Source: Bullera alba (lineage: Eukaryota; Basidiomycota; Tremellomycetes; Tremellales; Bulleraceae). From it: 64,000 nt of DNA. Made by a program: the position numbers and the translations under genes. The notes under the pieces are model-generated. The model was not told the origin of the DNA. It saw only the letters and a list, made by a program, of their open reading frames with translations, and did no database searches. The stretch is from NCBI GenBank assembly GCA_001600095.1, contig BCIX01000003.1, forward strand, positions 1,116,001 through 1,180,000, given 5' to 3'. Positions 11,550 through 21,582 of the stretch are shown here, in pieces. The number at the start of each line of letters is the position of its first letter. Positions within the stretch are counted from its first letter, which is position 1.

Positions 11550-13439
11550 CTAACACCCGTGCTCGCCGAAATCCGACTTGATCACCTTCTTGCTTTTGCT
11601 CCCCGCGTTCCTCTCTTGATCATGTTCGAGCTCTGCTTTCAGCCTGTCCATCAGGTCTTCACCCTGTTCTTGACCATGAACGTGGATCTTGACCTCTCGG
11701 ATATCCCTTCGGGCCTGTAGGATGGCGTCTCGTACGCGCTGTTCTACCGCGTGTGAGTCTCGTACCGTCATCGCAGGGGGCACCGTGATGGTGAGGTCAA
11801 GGTGCGTTTGGCCTACAGCACCATCAGTTTGGATCCCGTTTAAATCTGGATGATGCTCCAAATGCTGCACTCACCACCACTCTTCACACCTCTGATGTTC
11901 CTGACACCCAGCAGCTCGTCCCCGTCGACGAGGTCGGAGACAATCTTCTCAATAGCCCTCTGGGTCTTCTGATCCACTCCAGCATCGAGCAATTCAAAGA
12001 AAGACGACTTGGCAAGCATCATACCTTGCTGCAGGATGAAAAAGGACACTGCGATACCGCCTATGGGGTCCAAGAATGTGTAACCTCCGATCGACGATCC
12101 GAGGATCGAGGCCAGAGCGACAACCGAGGTCAACGCGTCTGCACGGTGGCTATGCAAAGGTCAGTACAGGCTAGAATCTCGTTGGACCCACTGGAGTGCG
12201 TTTGCTTTCAGCACGGGACTGTGCTCTTCCGTTGCAACACGACTGGTCAATCGATACAGCCATTCCTTGATGACGACACTTGCAAGGGCGAACCACGCGG
12301 CGTGAGGGTTGAGCAAAGCACCAGATGCGTCCACCGCTGTTGCCGAGTGGGAATGAGAGTGATCGTGGAGATCGCCTGCTCCATGATCATGAGGCAGGGC
12401 GGAAGGTCCATGAGAGTGGAACATCTCAAGTAGGGGCGATGGGACGCCTCGCGGGAGAGAGTGACCGAGTGTGGACCATATTGAATCGGCAGGATATGAT
12501 TCGAGGAATGGGAGGAGCGTTTGCAGAAGCAGCTGGATCGAAGTCAGTGCAAGGTTCAGCATCGAGACCTCCTCCACTCACGTGGTAAGAATGCAGTCCG
12601 ATACCGATAGCACCTCCGACTACGGACCAGTCAGGACGTGCATCACGTACAAGGCGCTCACTCACCCAGGATAACGCTAACGCTCAGCGAGCCGAATGTT
12701 TCAAACTTGCTGTATCCCCAGGGAAAGGCATCCGTTGGTGACCGCCTGGAGATACGCCAAGTTGCCAGCGTGACAAAGTCCTGCAAGTGGTTAGTCCATC
12801 GCCTTGTCGGAAGTTCCAGCTCACTCACACCCAGCAGATCCGAGAGACTGTGACCTGCTTCTGCTAGTAGGGAGGCAGAGTTCATCCAAATCCCAGCTAG
12901 ACCCTTCGATACGGTCAATCCGACGTTACTGCCCAGTCCTGCATTCGTCAGCACGTTCACAGTGTTCCGCTTTCATACTCACCGAGAAGAGTGATCTTTG
13001 TACCCTTATCCAAAGTCCCCGTACTAAACGCCTTCATGATCTGCTCTGCACCTTCTGAATGATCGTGAACATGCGTGGAGAACAATCCATGCGAGTGGTC
13101 ATGGTCACATCCGCTCCCATGGTCGTGGGAGTGCGAATGAGCAGCTTTCGGCTTTGAGGTGGACGAGGGATCCGAAGTAGGTGGTTTGGAGGCTGCTTGT
13201 CTCTTCGACATGATGATCACGGACGGTACGCTGGAACGAAGACGTCTAGGGTTTGAGCAATATGTGCAGAGCTGTCGGAGTGGACTAGCGCTAGACGTGC
13301 GTGTCAAGGGTGTTTTCCGGGAAGATGCGTTGTAGAGCCTCTTGGGGAGGTTGACCGTTGGTACGACCCGTGAAGATGTCGACACGGCGCGAACGCTGCG
13401 AGTGAGAGATATCGCAGGCAAAGTGTGTCGGGCAAACAT
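11550..13439 (-). CDS. MMT1: cation diffusion facilitator, mitochondrial Mmt1/2-like metal transporter
   Basis: Metal (probably iron) transporter of the CDF family, 532 aa. Exons are 13439-12983, 12938-12829, 12780-12666, 12619-12582, 12532-12192, 12149-11875 and 11812-11550, all in phase. The N-terminus MFARHTLPAISLTRSVRAVS is Arg/Ser-rich without acids, like a mitochondrial presequence. Metal-site residues of the CDF fold are present: HSLSDLLGD in TM2 and HHRADALTS in TM5. Two histidine-rich loops stand out, one before TM1 (HSHSHDHGSGCDHDHSH) and one between TM4 and TM5. The C-terminal cytosolic domain (THLDLTITVPPAMTVRDSH onward) is intact. Similarity is to yeast Mmt1/Mmt2; the exact metal is inferred. 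It starts head to head with URA4, 348 bp apart. Confidence 0.88.
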
Positions 13440-13787
13440 CAGGTGTTTGAGATTCGACGTCTAGGATTGGCCCTAGTGTGGACGCCTGAAGAGGTGACTT
13501 TGCGGAATCGTAAAGGGTGTTGTAGACCAGCGTTCTACCGGAGACTCATCGGGCGAGTGAGGTGGACGGTGGTGATGGCCATGTACAGATTCTGCCCGCT
13601 GTAGAGAGTGATACGACGGAGAGTGATCCGACAGAACTCAGTCTCGAGATACAAATAGCTCGGTGCGGAATTGGTCATGTCCGCTGATCGTCTCAATGGT
13701 GGAGGTGGTGACAGCGACCGGGTCGGCGATGGAAAAATTGGCATCTCAGCACCATGCACTGGTGATAGCATACAAGGCAGACACAGC

Positions 13788-14993
13788 ATGTCCCTCAACA
13801 CAGTACACCTGGCCGCACCAGCGGAGTGAGTGACCCGCTCACGAACGGTGCTGACCTGAATCCAGCTTCCACGTTCATGTCCGACAAGGAGCCATGTGTG
13901 AGATGGTCGTGCCGCACGTCGCACAGGGCGGTATCAAGACGGCCTACGTGATGGTACGTGATCCAGCCAGGACGGCTCAACACTGTACTGATGCCCTCCC
14001 GTCAGCCCAATCTCGTACCACCTATCACTTCGACGAAAGCGGCTCTCGACTACAAAGCCGAGCTACAGCGACTAGCGCCAGAGACGGAATGGCTCATGAC
14101 GCTGTACCTACATCCAGACATCACTCCGGAAGTGATCAGAGAAGCCGCCAAAGCTGGTATCAAAGGTCAGTCTATGCCTCAAGACCCGACCTCGTATTCC
14201 GCGACTGACCCCTTTAGGCGTCAAGTCGTATCCGAGAGGAGTGACGACCAACAGTTCATCTGGAATCGAAGACTATTCGGTCTACTACCCCGTCTTCAAG
14301 GCTATGGAGGAGGAGAAAATGGTGCTGAATCTACACGGAGAGGTGCCATCGGATCCAAAGCAAAACATTTCGATTCTAAACGCCGAGAAACACTTCCTAA
14401 AGCACCTAAGGAAACTTGCTCAAGACTTTCCTTCACTCCGTATTGTCCTCGAACACGCCACGACAGCCGAGGCCATTGAGACGGTCAAGAGTCTGCCTGA
14501 CAACGTTGCGTGCACTATCACCGCCCACCATCTTTGGTTGACTATCGACACTGTCGCCCCACAACCACATCACTTTTGCAAACCCCTTGCGAAAGAGCCC
14601 AAAGACCGACAAGCGCTCCAAGACGCCATCTTCAGCGGCAACCCCAAGTTCTTCCTGGGGTCCGATTCTGCGCCTCACCCTACAAGCTCGAAACAGCCTA
14701 ACGTGCAGGAAGAAGCCGAGCCCTCTCCCTGCGCAGCCGGCGTCTACACCAGTCCCATATTGATCCCCCTAGTGGCCACATTGTTGGAAAGCTTTGGAGC
14801 CCTCGACAAGCTGGAGGGGTATGTTAGCGAGCATGGAAGAGAATTCTACGGGATCCCAGCGGAGAAGGGGCAGAATGTCAAGTTGAGGAGGACGTCAGGA
14901 GGTCAGAAAGTACCAGGGCTTCTGCGGGGCGAGGGAGGTATCGAGGTTGTGCCATTCTGGGCCGGCAAAGAGCTTGGCTGGGAGATTGTATAG
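13788..14993 (+). CDS. URA4: dihydroorotase (pyrimidine synthesis)
   Basis: Cytosolic zinc enzyme that cyclises carbamoyl-aspartate to dihydroorotate, third step of UMP synthesis; 353 aa. Exons are 13788-13825, 13866-13953, 14006-14165 and 14218-14993. Metal and active-site residues are visible: DFHVHVRQG (the HxH pair), the carboxylated Lys in GIKGVKSYPRG, His in LNLHGE, His in VLEHATT, and the catalytic Asp in LGSDSAPHPTSSK. This is the homodimeric class found in fungi and gamma-proteobacteria. The length is normal and no key residue is missing. The first exon ends after only 12.7 codons, before the HxH motif, and the ATG at 13788 is the only start that preserves it. Confidence 0.95.
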
Positions 14994-15324
14994 ACGATTG
15001 CTTGGGAGGGCGAAGAAGTTGATAATGGGTCATCCTTTATCAACCAATTGAGTACTATATCACAGCATTTCTAGTCAAAGATCCATAGTCGGTATGCATC
15101 AGGCCATAGTACAGGTATGCACAGGCGGCCTTATCACCGCGCTATCGACCCCCACGTCATCGCCGTTGACTTGCCTAATCCGTGCCTTTTGCCAATTTAG
15201 GAGTACGCCTCCTCCACTTTCAACGTCCGCTCAATCGTCCGCCTGTAAATAGAACAAGCGGATGCCTTCACGGCCAATTCACATCACAGATCTATCCAAC
15301 CACACCACTCTCGCTCTCTGACCG
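14994..15324. other. intergenic, nothing seen
   Basis: 331 bp between URA4 and the first SGNH gene, carrying the URA4 3' UTR and a promoter. No repeat or coding signal was seen. Confidence 0.5.
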
Positions 15325-17155
15325 ATGGCATATCAGCGCGTTGATGGAGGATCCGGCAGCGCTGCCAACATAGCCGCCGATTGGCTCAAGATCAACATGT
15401 CGCGGAGGCCATTCCGCATCGTTGTCGGAACCGTGATAGCAGGCGGCGTCCTGATCTTCTTGTCACTATCCACCAGCACTCGGTCAGCCGTCTCCTGGAG
15501 GAGTAATCCCCATGTGTCCGAGCTGTCCTCTCAGTCGACATTCGAAGGTGGTCTGAAGGGGGAAGACCTGTTGACACTGCTGCAAGAGTACAGAGAGGAT
15601 TTCACGGAGATTAGAGGGATAGACGATAGAGGATTTCTGGATGAGGACGACGAGCGGAATTGGTATGGCCAGCGGCGGAAGGAAGGTAGGACCGAGTTTG
15701 ACTGGCCTTATACCAAGAGGATGTTTGTGTTGTGAGTACAGGTGTACTTGGTATACACGTCAAAACTAAAGTCGAGGTCAGTGGTGATTCACTCTGTAAG
15801 CAGTGACCGAAGCAGGCAATGGAGCAATACTGAGATGTCCGGATGGATCTAGCTACTCTACAGTGAGCACAAATGCCTTGATCATGCTCTGACGATAGAT
15901 CAAACTACCGGAAGAACGGCGTGGGCACCGGGAGACCTCAATCTGTGGTGAGTAAACCACCAAAGGAGACGATCTGACGGTACTAGAAAGATAGAGGCAT
16001 CTTGCTCAAATGGTCCGAGTATCTTTATGCGTGAGTACAGTATAGCTATGGCAGGTCTGACTTCTGCAGCGTGTTCAACGACCCAAACGGTGAGAAAGGC
16101 GCCAAGGTTGACCGCTGATCTAGTAGAAATGACATATTGGAGCTATGCCAGGGATGGCGCAGTCATATCGCGAGAGGTGTAAGCCTGATTCTCAGGCACA
16201 TGTCTACTTGCTGACATGGCATAGCTTGGGACCGAGACTGAGTGAATGGGGGTGAGCTCGCTTGACATGTTTTCGGTTACAGAGCTCATCTCTTGTCAGA
16301 GACGCTTCGGACCAGATTAGCGAGTTCAAAGACCTCTTCACCCCGATGCCAGGACCAAGGATCGTGAATTGGTCCAAGGAGAACGCTCTCTTCGTCTTTG
16401 CCTTTGGTATCAACGATATGGTAAGCAATACGGGTGGCTCTCGCTGACGAATCATAGAGAACAATGGCGGTACGTCTGTTGGGGCTTTGGCCGGCTGGAC
16501 ACTCATGTCCGTGTTTAGCGATTGGAGTATACTCCAAAAGAAGTGACAAAGACCTGTCGAGAACTAGCCAAAGCTACCATTGCATCTCTACGGCAGATAT
16601 ACGAGCTTGGAGGTCGGCATTTCCTCGTGCTCAACGTCGCACCTCTTGAGGATTCACCAAAGTACCGTCTGAAAACCGAGATTGGCTACGAGGTCAGGCA
16701 CATTATTGGATCCGCATCACGGCAATACAACCACTTTCTGAGGGAGGAGATCGAGAGGTTTGAGGCGGAGGTCCCAGACGTCAATGCGATGATGTTTGAC
16801 TTTGAAAAGTTCTATCGAATCACCATGGCCCTGCCCGAGTTGTTCGGGTTGACCGAGAGGGGCCGGTATCACATTTTGAGGCATGGGAAGCAGTCGAATC
16901 AGGGCAAGCTGGGATTGACGTGAGTATCATACAGCTTGGATGAGGCTGACGTCCACAGATATCACGACCCGGGTCATATCAGCTGGAACATGGCAAAGTG
17001 AGTCTGGCCTTGGTCTCGCTGTATCGCCCTTCAACGATGCTGATCCTTTCGTCCCCAGTCTGCTGGCCAGATCCGTCAATGGATACATGCTCCGTCGGTC
17101 CAAGATGTTCTGGATGTCCAACGCGACTTCGAACATGCTCGAGTACTTCCCCTAG
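15325..17155 (+). CDS. membrane-anchored SGNH/GDSL hydrolase (gene 1 of an adjacent pair)
   Basis: Probable secretory-pathway or surface esterase/acyl-transferring enzyme, 430 aa; substrate unknown. Thirteen exons: 15325-15731, 15782-15795, 15853-15862, 15899-15947, 15987-16030, 16070-16089, 16127-16178, 16225-16251, 16300-16420, 16458-16469, 16519-16919, 16959-16997 and 17059-17155. Every phase closes. The order is a short cytosolic tail, one TM segment (IVVGTVIAGGVLIFLSLS, residues about 32-49), then the catalytic domain: block I FGDSLS (Ser 139), block III FAFGINDM, and block V DPGHIS. Exons of 14, 10, 20 and 12 nt encode the region around the catalytic Ser, so automatic gene callers will probably break it. 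A second start at Met25 is possible but would still keep the TM. The next gene downstream is another SGNH enzyme. Confidence 0.82.
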
Positions 17156-17595
17156 AGAGGACAATGGCAGAATGTATGTAAGATCACGAACGAGAGTGAC
17201 TGTGGAGAAGGCAGAGCGTGGAGCGAAGTGCCTTTCGACTTCATCAAGCTGTCCTAATAGCGGGATCAAATGCTGGACACGCGGACTGCTATTTCGTAAT
17301 CGCCCCTGAAGGGTTTGATAAGAAAGTTACGATAGAGGGCATGCCAGCTGCTTGTATTTTCTAGTCTAGTTTTGGCTTGGGGCTGAACGCGTCGAGCAGG
17401 TCTTTTCGGGCCACAACCTCCAACACATCAGTCTTGCATCACTCCCACTCGCTCATACGCATCATCAGGTCTATCCGTCGATAAGGACGCTACACGGGAG
17501 GTAGATGAGCGCTGTCGTGATCGAAGCTCAATCACTCATCTAAAAGTCCTCATCAAACCCGGCATATCGACCAAGATCAGTGCGCCTGGCCTCAG
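17156..17595. other. intergenic between SGNH genes, nothing seen
   Basis: 440 bp between the two SGNH genes on the same strand. No coding signal or repeat was found. Confidence 0.5.
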
Positions 17596-19837
17596 ATGCA
17601 GAGAACCAGGGCTCTTCAATCCGACGACACCAGCAGCAAGCTCGAACCGCAGCTCCCAAGCACTCCAGCTAGACGCTCTCCCGAGCCAGATACGCCTCTG
17701 TCACACTACTCGACAAAGCTCCACCGTCCAGGGAGCTTGGAACTATCAGACTCGCCCGATTCCCAGAGAGCAATGAGCAGGCACTCGCTCGACTCGAATC
17801 GGGATTTCGGGGGTCCAGAGGAGAAGTCTGAGAGGAGGGGCAGTGCACCATCCCTATCTGAACATGGATTGACGAGACGGAGGGGGGACAGGACGCCCAG
17901 TATAGATCTCACCGGTCTCGGAGGTGTGACCTCGGGAAAAGGTTTGGGGAAATCGAGTGAGTCTAGGAACGGGCGGCCTGATGTGATATAGTTGCTCATT
18001 AATCGCGTAGGAATATCGTTACGAGCCTGGCTGGTGATAGCCGTCGTTCTAGTGCTTCTCTTCTTCAGTAGAAACTTGCTCCGTGGGTGACTTGAAAGAC
18101 TAGCCGTGTGCCCAGCTGATAGCCCAAAATAGCGTCGAGCGATTCGACACATGATCACAAGGAAGATGCCCACAACCTCCTCAGCAGGAATTACCTGAAC
18201 AACTCGGCATCCGATCCCGCCCCGTTCGAGTTTTGTCCAGTATTCGGCCCTGGAGATGCCATCGCATCGAGGAGAGGACAGTTTGAACTGCTGAGATCGC
18301 GGCTGCACCTTGGAACGGGAGCTAGATTGCAGAGGGTGCTCCAAAAGGCGATGAGCGGAGCGCCCGTCACCATGAGTGTTCTCGGTGGATCAAGTGGGTC
18401 CATGCCGTCTAGTCTATGTCCGACCATGCTGACATCCGTCAGTATCCGCCTGTGTTGGAGCCGGAAACGACCCAGTCAGCGAAAAATGCTACCCTCACAA
18501 GTTCTTCGACTGGTGGAACACCGTCTTCCCACACCCTGCCAACGAGCTCACCAACGGAGCGACACGTTTAACCGATTCTGCCTACTATGCCTACTGCTCC
18601 GGACACCACATTCCCGACAAGACAGATCTAGTGATTCTCGAGTTTGACACCGCCGATCCAAAGTGAGCCTTCCAAACCTGAAGTTTAGCTCTCGCTGATT
18701 ACACGCCTAGTGATCTGGACTGGTTGTCCCACTTTGAACTGCTAGTCCGCTCTATCCTCGTCCGGCCCGACCTCCCCGCGGTCATCATCCTCGGCCACTT
18801 TAGTCCACAAATACAGGCTCAGCATGGTTTCGCCGGTCCCGAGCTGTTGCATAATGTCGTCGCTCAATTCTACGACGTGCCCCATATCTCGTGAGTCTTT
18901 CTGTTGGCGTCAGAGGCTAACTCATTACAGGGTCAAGGGACTGCTATACGAGGAATACCTGAGAGCGCCAAAAGAGGGACTATCGACCTATTACGTCGAT
19001 CCCAACCACGCCAATGCCGCCGGTCACGACCTCATCGCGGATGTCCTCATCTCCTACATGATGTCGCAAATATGTTCCGGCTGGGCGACCATCCAAGGGC
19101 ACAACTACGACGTGCCTTCTCTCGGAATCGAAGGCGATGGTACCGGATCTGGACCATCACTTCTAGGTGGAGTCGGACTGAGAAAGGGTGTTCCAGGGCA
19201 GGAGGCTGGTGACGGAGACAGTATTGGAACCACATTGGCGGATCGATACTTGACGCTCAAAGTCCCAAATGCCCGATTAGCCGATCGACCTGTCGACGTG
19301 GACAATTTCAGGGAGATTGAGCCATTCTGCGTCGCGGCCAGTGACCTTATCAACCCCTTACCCCCGAGTCTGTTCTACGGTTCCGGATGGAAAGCGTACC
19401 ACCCGCCCAAGAATTCTGTGGAGGGTCGACACTACTGGTATGCCGAGCAGCCAACTGCCAGGCTCAGAATCCCCTTGAAGCTCGGAGCGGGTGATGTCGG
19501 AATATATTTCTTGCAAAGCCCCGTGGACAAGCCGCTCGGCACGGTGAAATGCTGGGTCGACGACAACTTTGCCGGAGGAACAGAGCTACATGGTACAGCA
19601 GAAGTTGAAGAGGTCATTGCGACGTGAGTAGTGCCCGCACAGTGAGCTTGCAGATGTTGATGGATTTCAGACTCGTCATGATAGACAGAGGTGTTTCCCG
19701 GGGATCGCACTTTGTGGAATGTCAACTTCAAGGTGAAGCAGGGACATCTTCACCTCCATTCAAAATGCTAGGAATGTGAGTGACGTGGCGGTTTCTACCG
19801 TATTGGCACTGACCCACAGTTCAGTTTCACGACATAG
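17596..19837 (+). CDS. membrane-anchored SGNH-type protein (gene 2 of an adjacent pair)
   Basis: Type II membrane protein, 634 aa, with a lumenal SGNH-hydrolase-like domain; probably modifies a glycan or other surface polymer (inference). Exons are 17596-17956, 18011-18082, 18133-18393, 18443-18662, 18711-18890, 18931-19623, 19671-19775 and 19825-19837. The N-terminal 120 residues are Ser/Pro/Arg-rich and cytosolic; one TM follows (LRAWLVIAVVLVLLFF). Block I is VLGGSIS (Ser about 231), with a conserved Trp/Asn stretch FFDWWNTVFPHPANELTNG after it. VILEFDTADPND is block III-like, and DPNHANAAGHD carries the Asp/His pair. The last exon is chosen at the second of two nearby AGs, giving the ending LGIFTT; the first AG would give an unlikely extended tail. 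Related basidiomycete proteins are, from memory, sometimes labelled capsule-associated, which I cannot verify here. Confidence 0.8.
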
Positions 19838-20384
19838 ACAATTGGGAATAGGGATGAGATCGTCAGCCCTTATACGGGGCGCTCAATGCATTGCTATCGG
19901 TGACCACGGGAGCCCACCTTGGACGCTGAAAGTGACTCGCGTCATGGGATTGCGGACTGAATCACCTGACCTGGGAAGGAATCATCTGATCGGACAGGAA
20001 CGCGTCTTCACCCGATCTCACCTGCTGATGTACAGCTCTGCTTCATGCTGGCCCAGAGGACTGACCGAAGTTCGTAGAGGGGATAGACTGATCCTGGACT
20101 GCTGAGTCCGAACGATCTGCTAGGGCATACTAGACGGCTGCATCTATCCGACTTCTGTTCAACTCTTCCTTGCATGCAGTGGTCTGCTCCCACGTCTCGC
20201 GAACGCTGTGCTGAATCTGAGCAATATTGAAGATAGCAGATTCGACCCGATACTCACGTCTTCCATCGACGACAACATTTCAGCTCCGCTAATCGATTGG
20301 GTCCGCAGTGCTTCGCCTCCACCGCCACCTCTGATTGCTGGGAGCTTTGCAGCTAGCCAATCAATGCATGTCGCACACAACCAC

Positions 20385-21277
20385 TCATTTTTCCATGGAT
20401 TCACCCCCCTGTGAACCACGCCCGGTCGCAGCTTTCATGCTCGCCAACTTAGCCCCGAGCGCGTTGGCTCTTGCAGCCAACATGACAACCTGGTCACTTG
20501 GCATCATCATGGGGACGAGCGACTTTGCATCCATCGATTCAGTGGGAAGAGGGGTATGCGCACCCGCATTCAAGGTTGAAAATCGTTCCCAATTCGCCCT
20601 CACCAACCAGGCTGATGAAGGACGAGCCACATAATTTGAGGTTCTTGCATTCCAACTGTACTCGGTGGCATTGGTCGCCTGGGATCCAAGTACCATCGCC
20701 TGCATGACACTTCGTTCAAGCTCAGATTTGGGTCGGACAACGGTGAAGTCCTCGAAAGCAGGGATCGGACCCAGGGTGGGATGGTGCAGTACGTTCTGCT
20801 TTGATAGCTTATCCATTGAACAACACTGTGTTGCGTCAATTGTGGATTCGAGTTGGAAATCAGCGACAGTAAGAGCATTTAGATCAGTCTTCATCCGCAT
20901 GGGAACCCAGCGGATCGCAGAGCCCGTGTGGACGGCACCGAAGATTGCCTTCTTGCTCAGCTGTCCAGACTCCCAGTTCGATCGCATGGTCGTCTTGTAG
21001 CGCTCGATCGCCTCTTCTTTGTCGTAGTGATTTAGCGACGACAGGCGATCGCGGTGCGCCATTGCGGCGTTGTACAGTCGGACAGCCCTTTGGACTTCAT
21101 CCTCCACTTGCTGGATACTAACGCCTGTCGTGCTTGGCGTGGGCTCTGGTATCTCGGTCAGTATGGCGTTACGATCAGATATGCCAGGCTGTCCTTACCT
21201 TCGGCTCCATTCAAGGATAGCTGTGAGAGGTCGAAAGGCAACTCGGAATCATGGCTACCGCCGGCTGTTGTATCCAT
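20385..21277 (-). CDS. conserved-looking protein of unknown function
   Basis: I do not recognise this protein (279 aa). Exons are 21277-21199 and 21145-20385, joined by a 53-bp intron in phase. The start at 21277 (MDTTAGGSHDSE) is preferred because a TATATAAG box lies 80 bp upstream. The frame is open further up to 21457, but that would place the TATA box inside the coding region. Visible features: a short acidic N-terminus, a helical charged segment (DEVQRAVRLYNAAMAHRDRL), a central part with an Asp/Val-rich pattern, and an Ala/Met/Gly-rich C-terminus ending GESMEK. There is no signal peptide or TM segment. It lies 3' to 3' with the second SGNH gene (547 bp apart) and 305 bp beyond the kinase stop. 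Confidence 0.7.
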
Positions 21278-21356
21278 TTCGTCAGTGTTGTCAGTTTTGT
21301 CAGTCTTCTCAGTTGTAAAAAGTATGGTATTGAAAGGTGTTGGGGGATTTCCTACT

Positions 21357-21364
21357 CTTATATA
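21357..21364 (-). promoter_or_regulatory. TATA box for the 20385-21277 gene
   Basis: TATATAAG on the minus strand, 80 bp upstream of the chosen ATG at 21277. It decides between that start and an upstream in-frame ATG-containing extension. Confidence 0.6.
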
Positions 21365-21582
21365 TGCAGGGCTGACCGTTTGGACTGCAACAGGAGCTAG
21401 GGGACCGACGTCAAAGGAAGTTCCAGAGTCCGACCGCCTGACGTGGAATCTCGTCATACCTCACCTCGCCGTCTTGCCGTTTGATACAGAGGTCGTTGCA
21501 TGCGATCTCCCTTGAGGGTGGCGTCATGATGACCATTGGGTACAGGTCTAATCCACATCACTTCTCTAGCAGTACAGCGGGT

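Noticed and set aside
17706..18344. 212-codon minus-strand frame
   Set aside because: Antisense to the second SGNH gene; low-complexity mirror.
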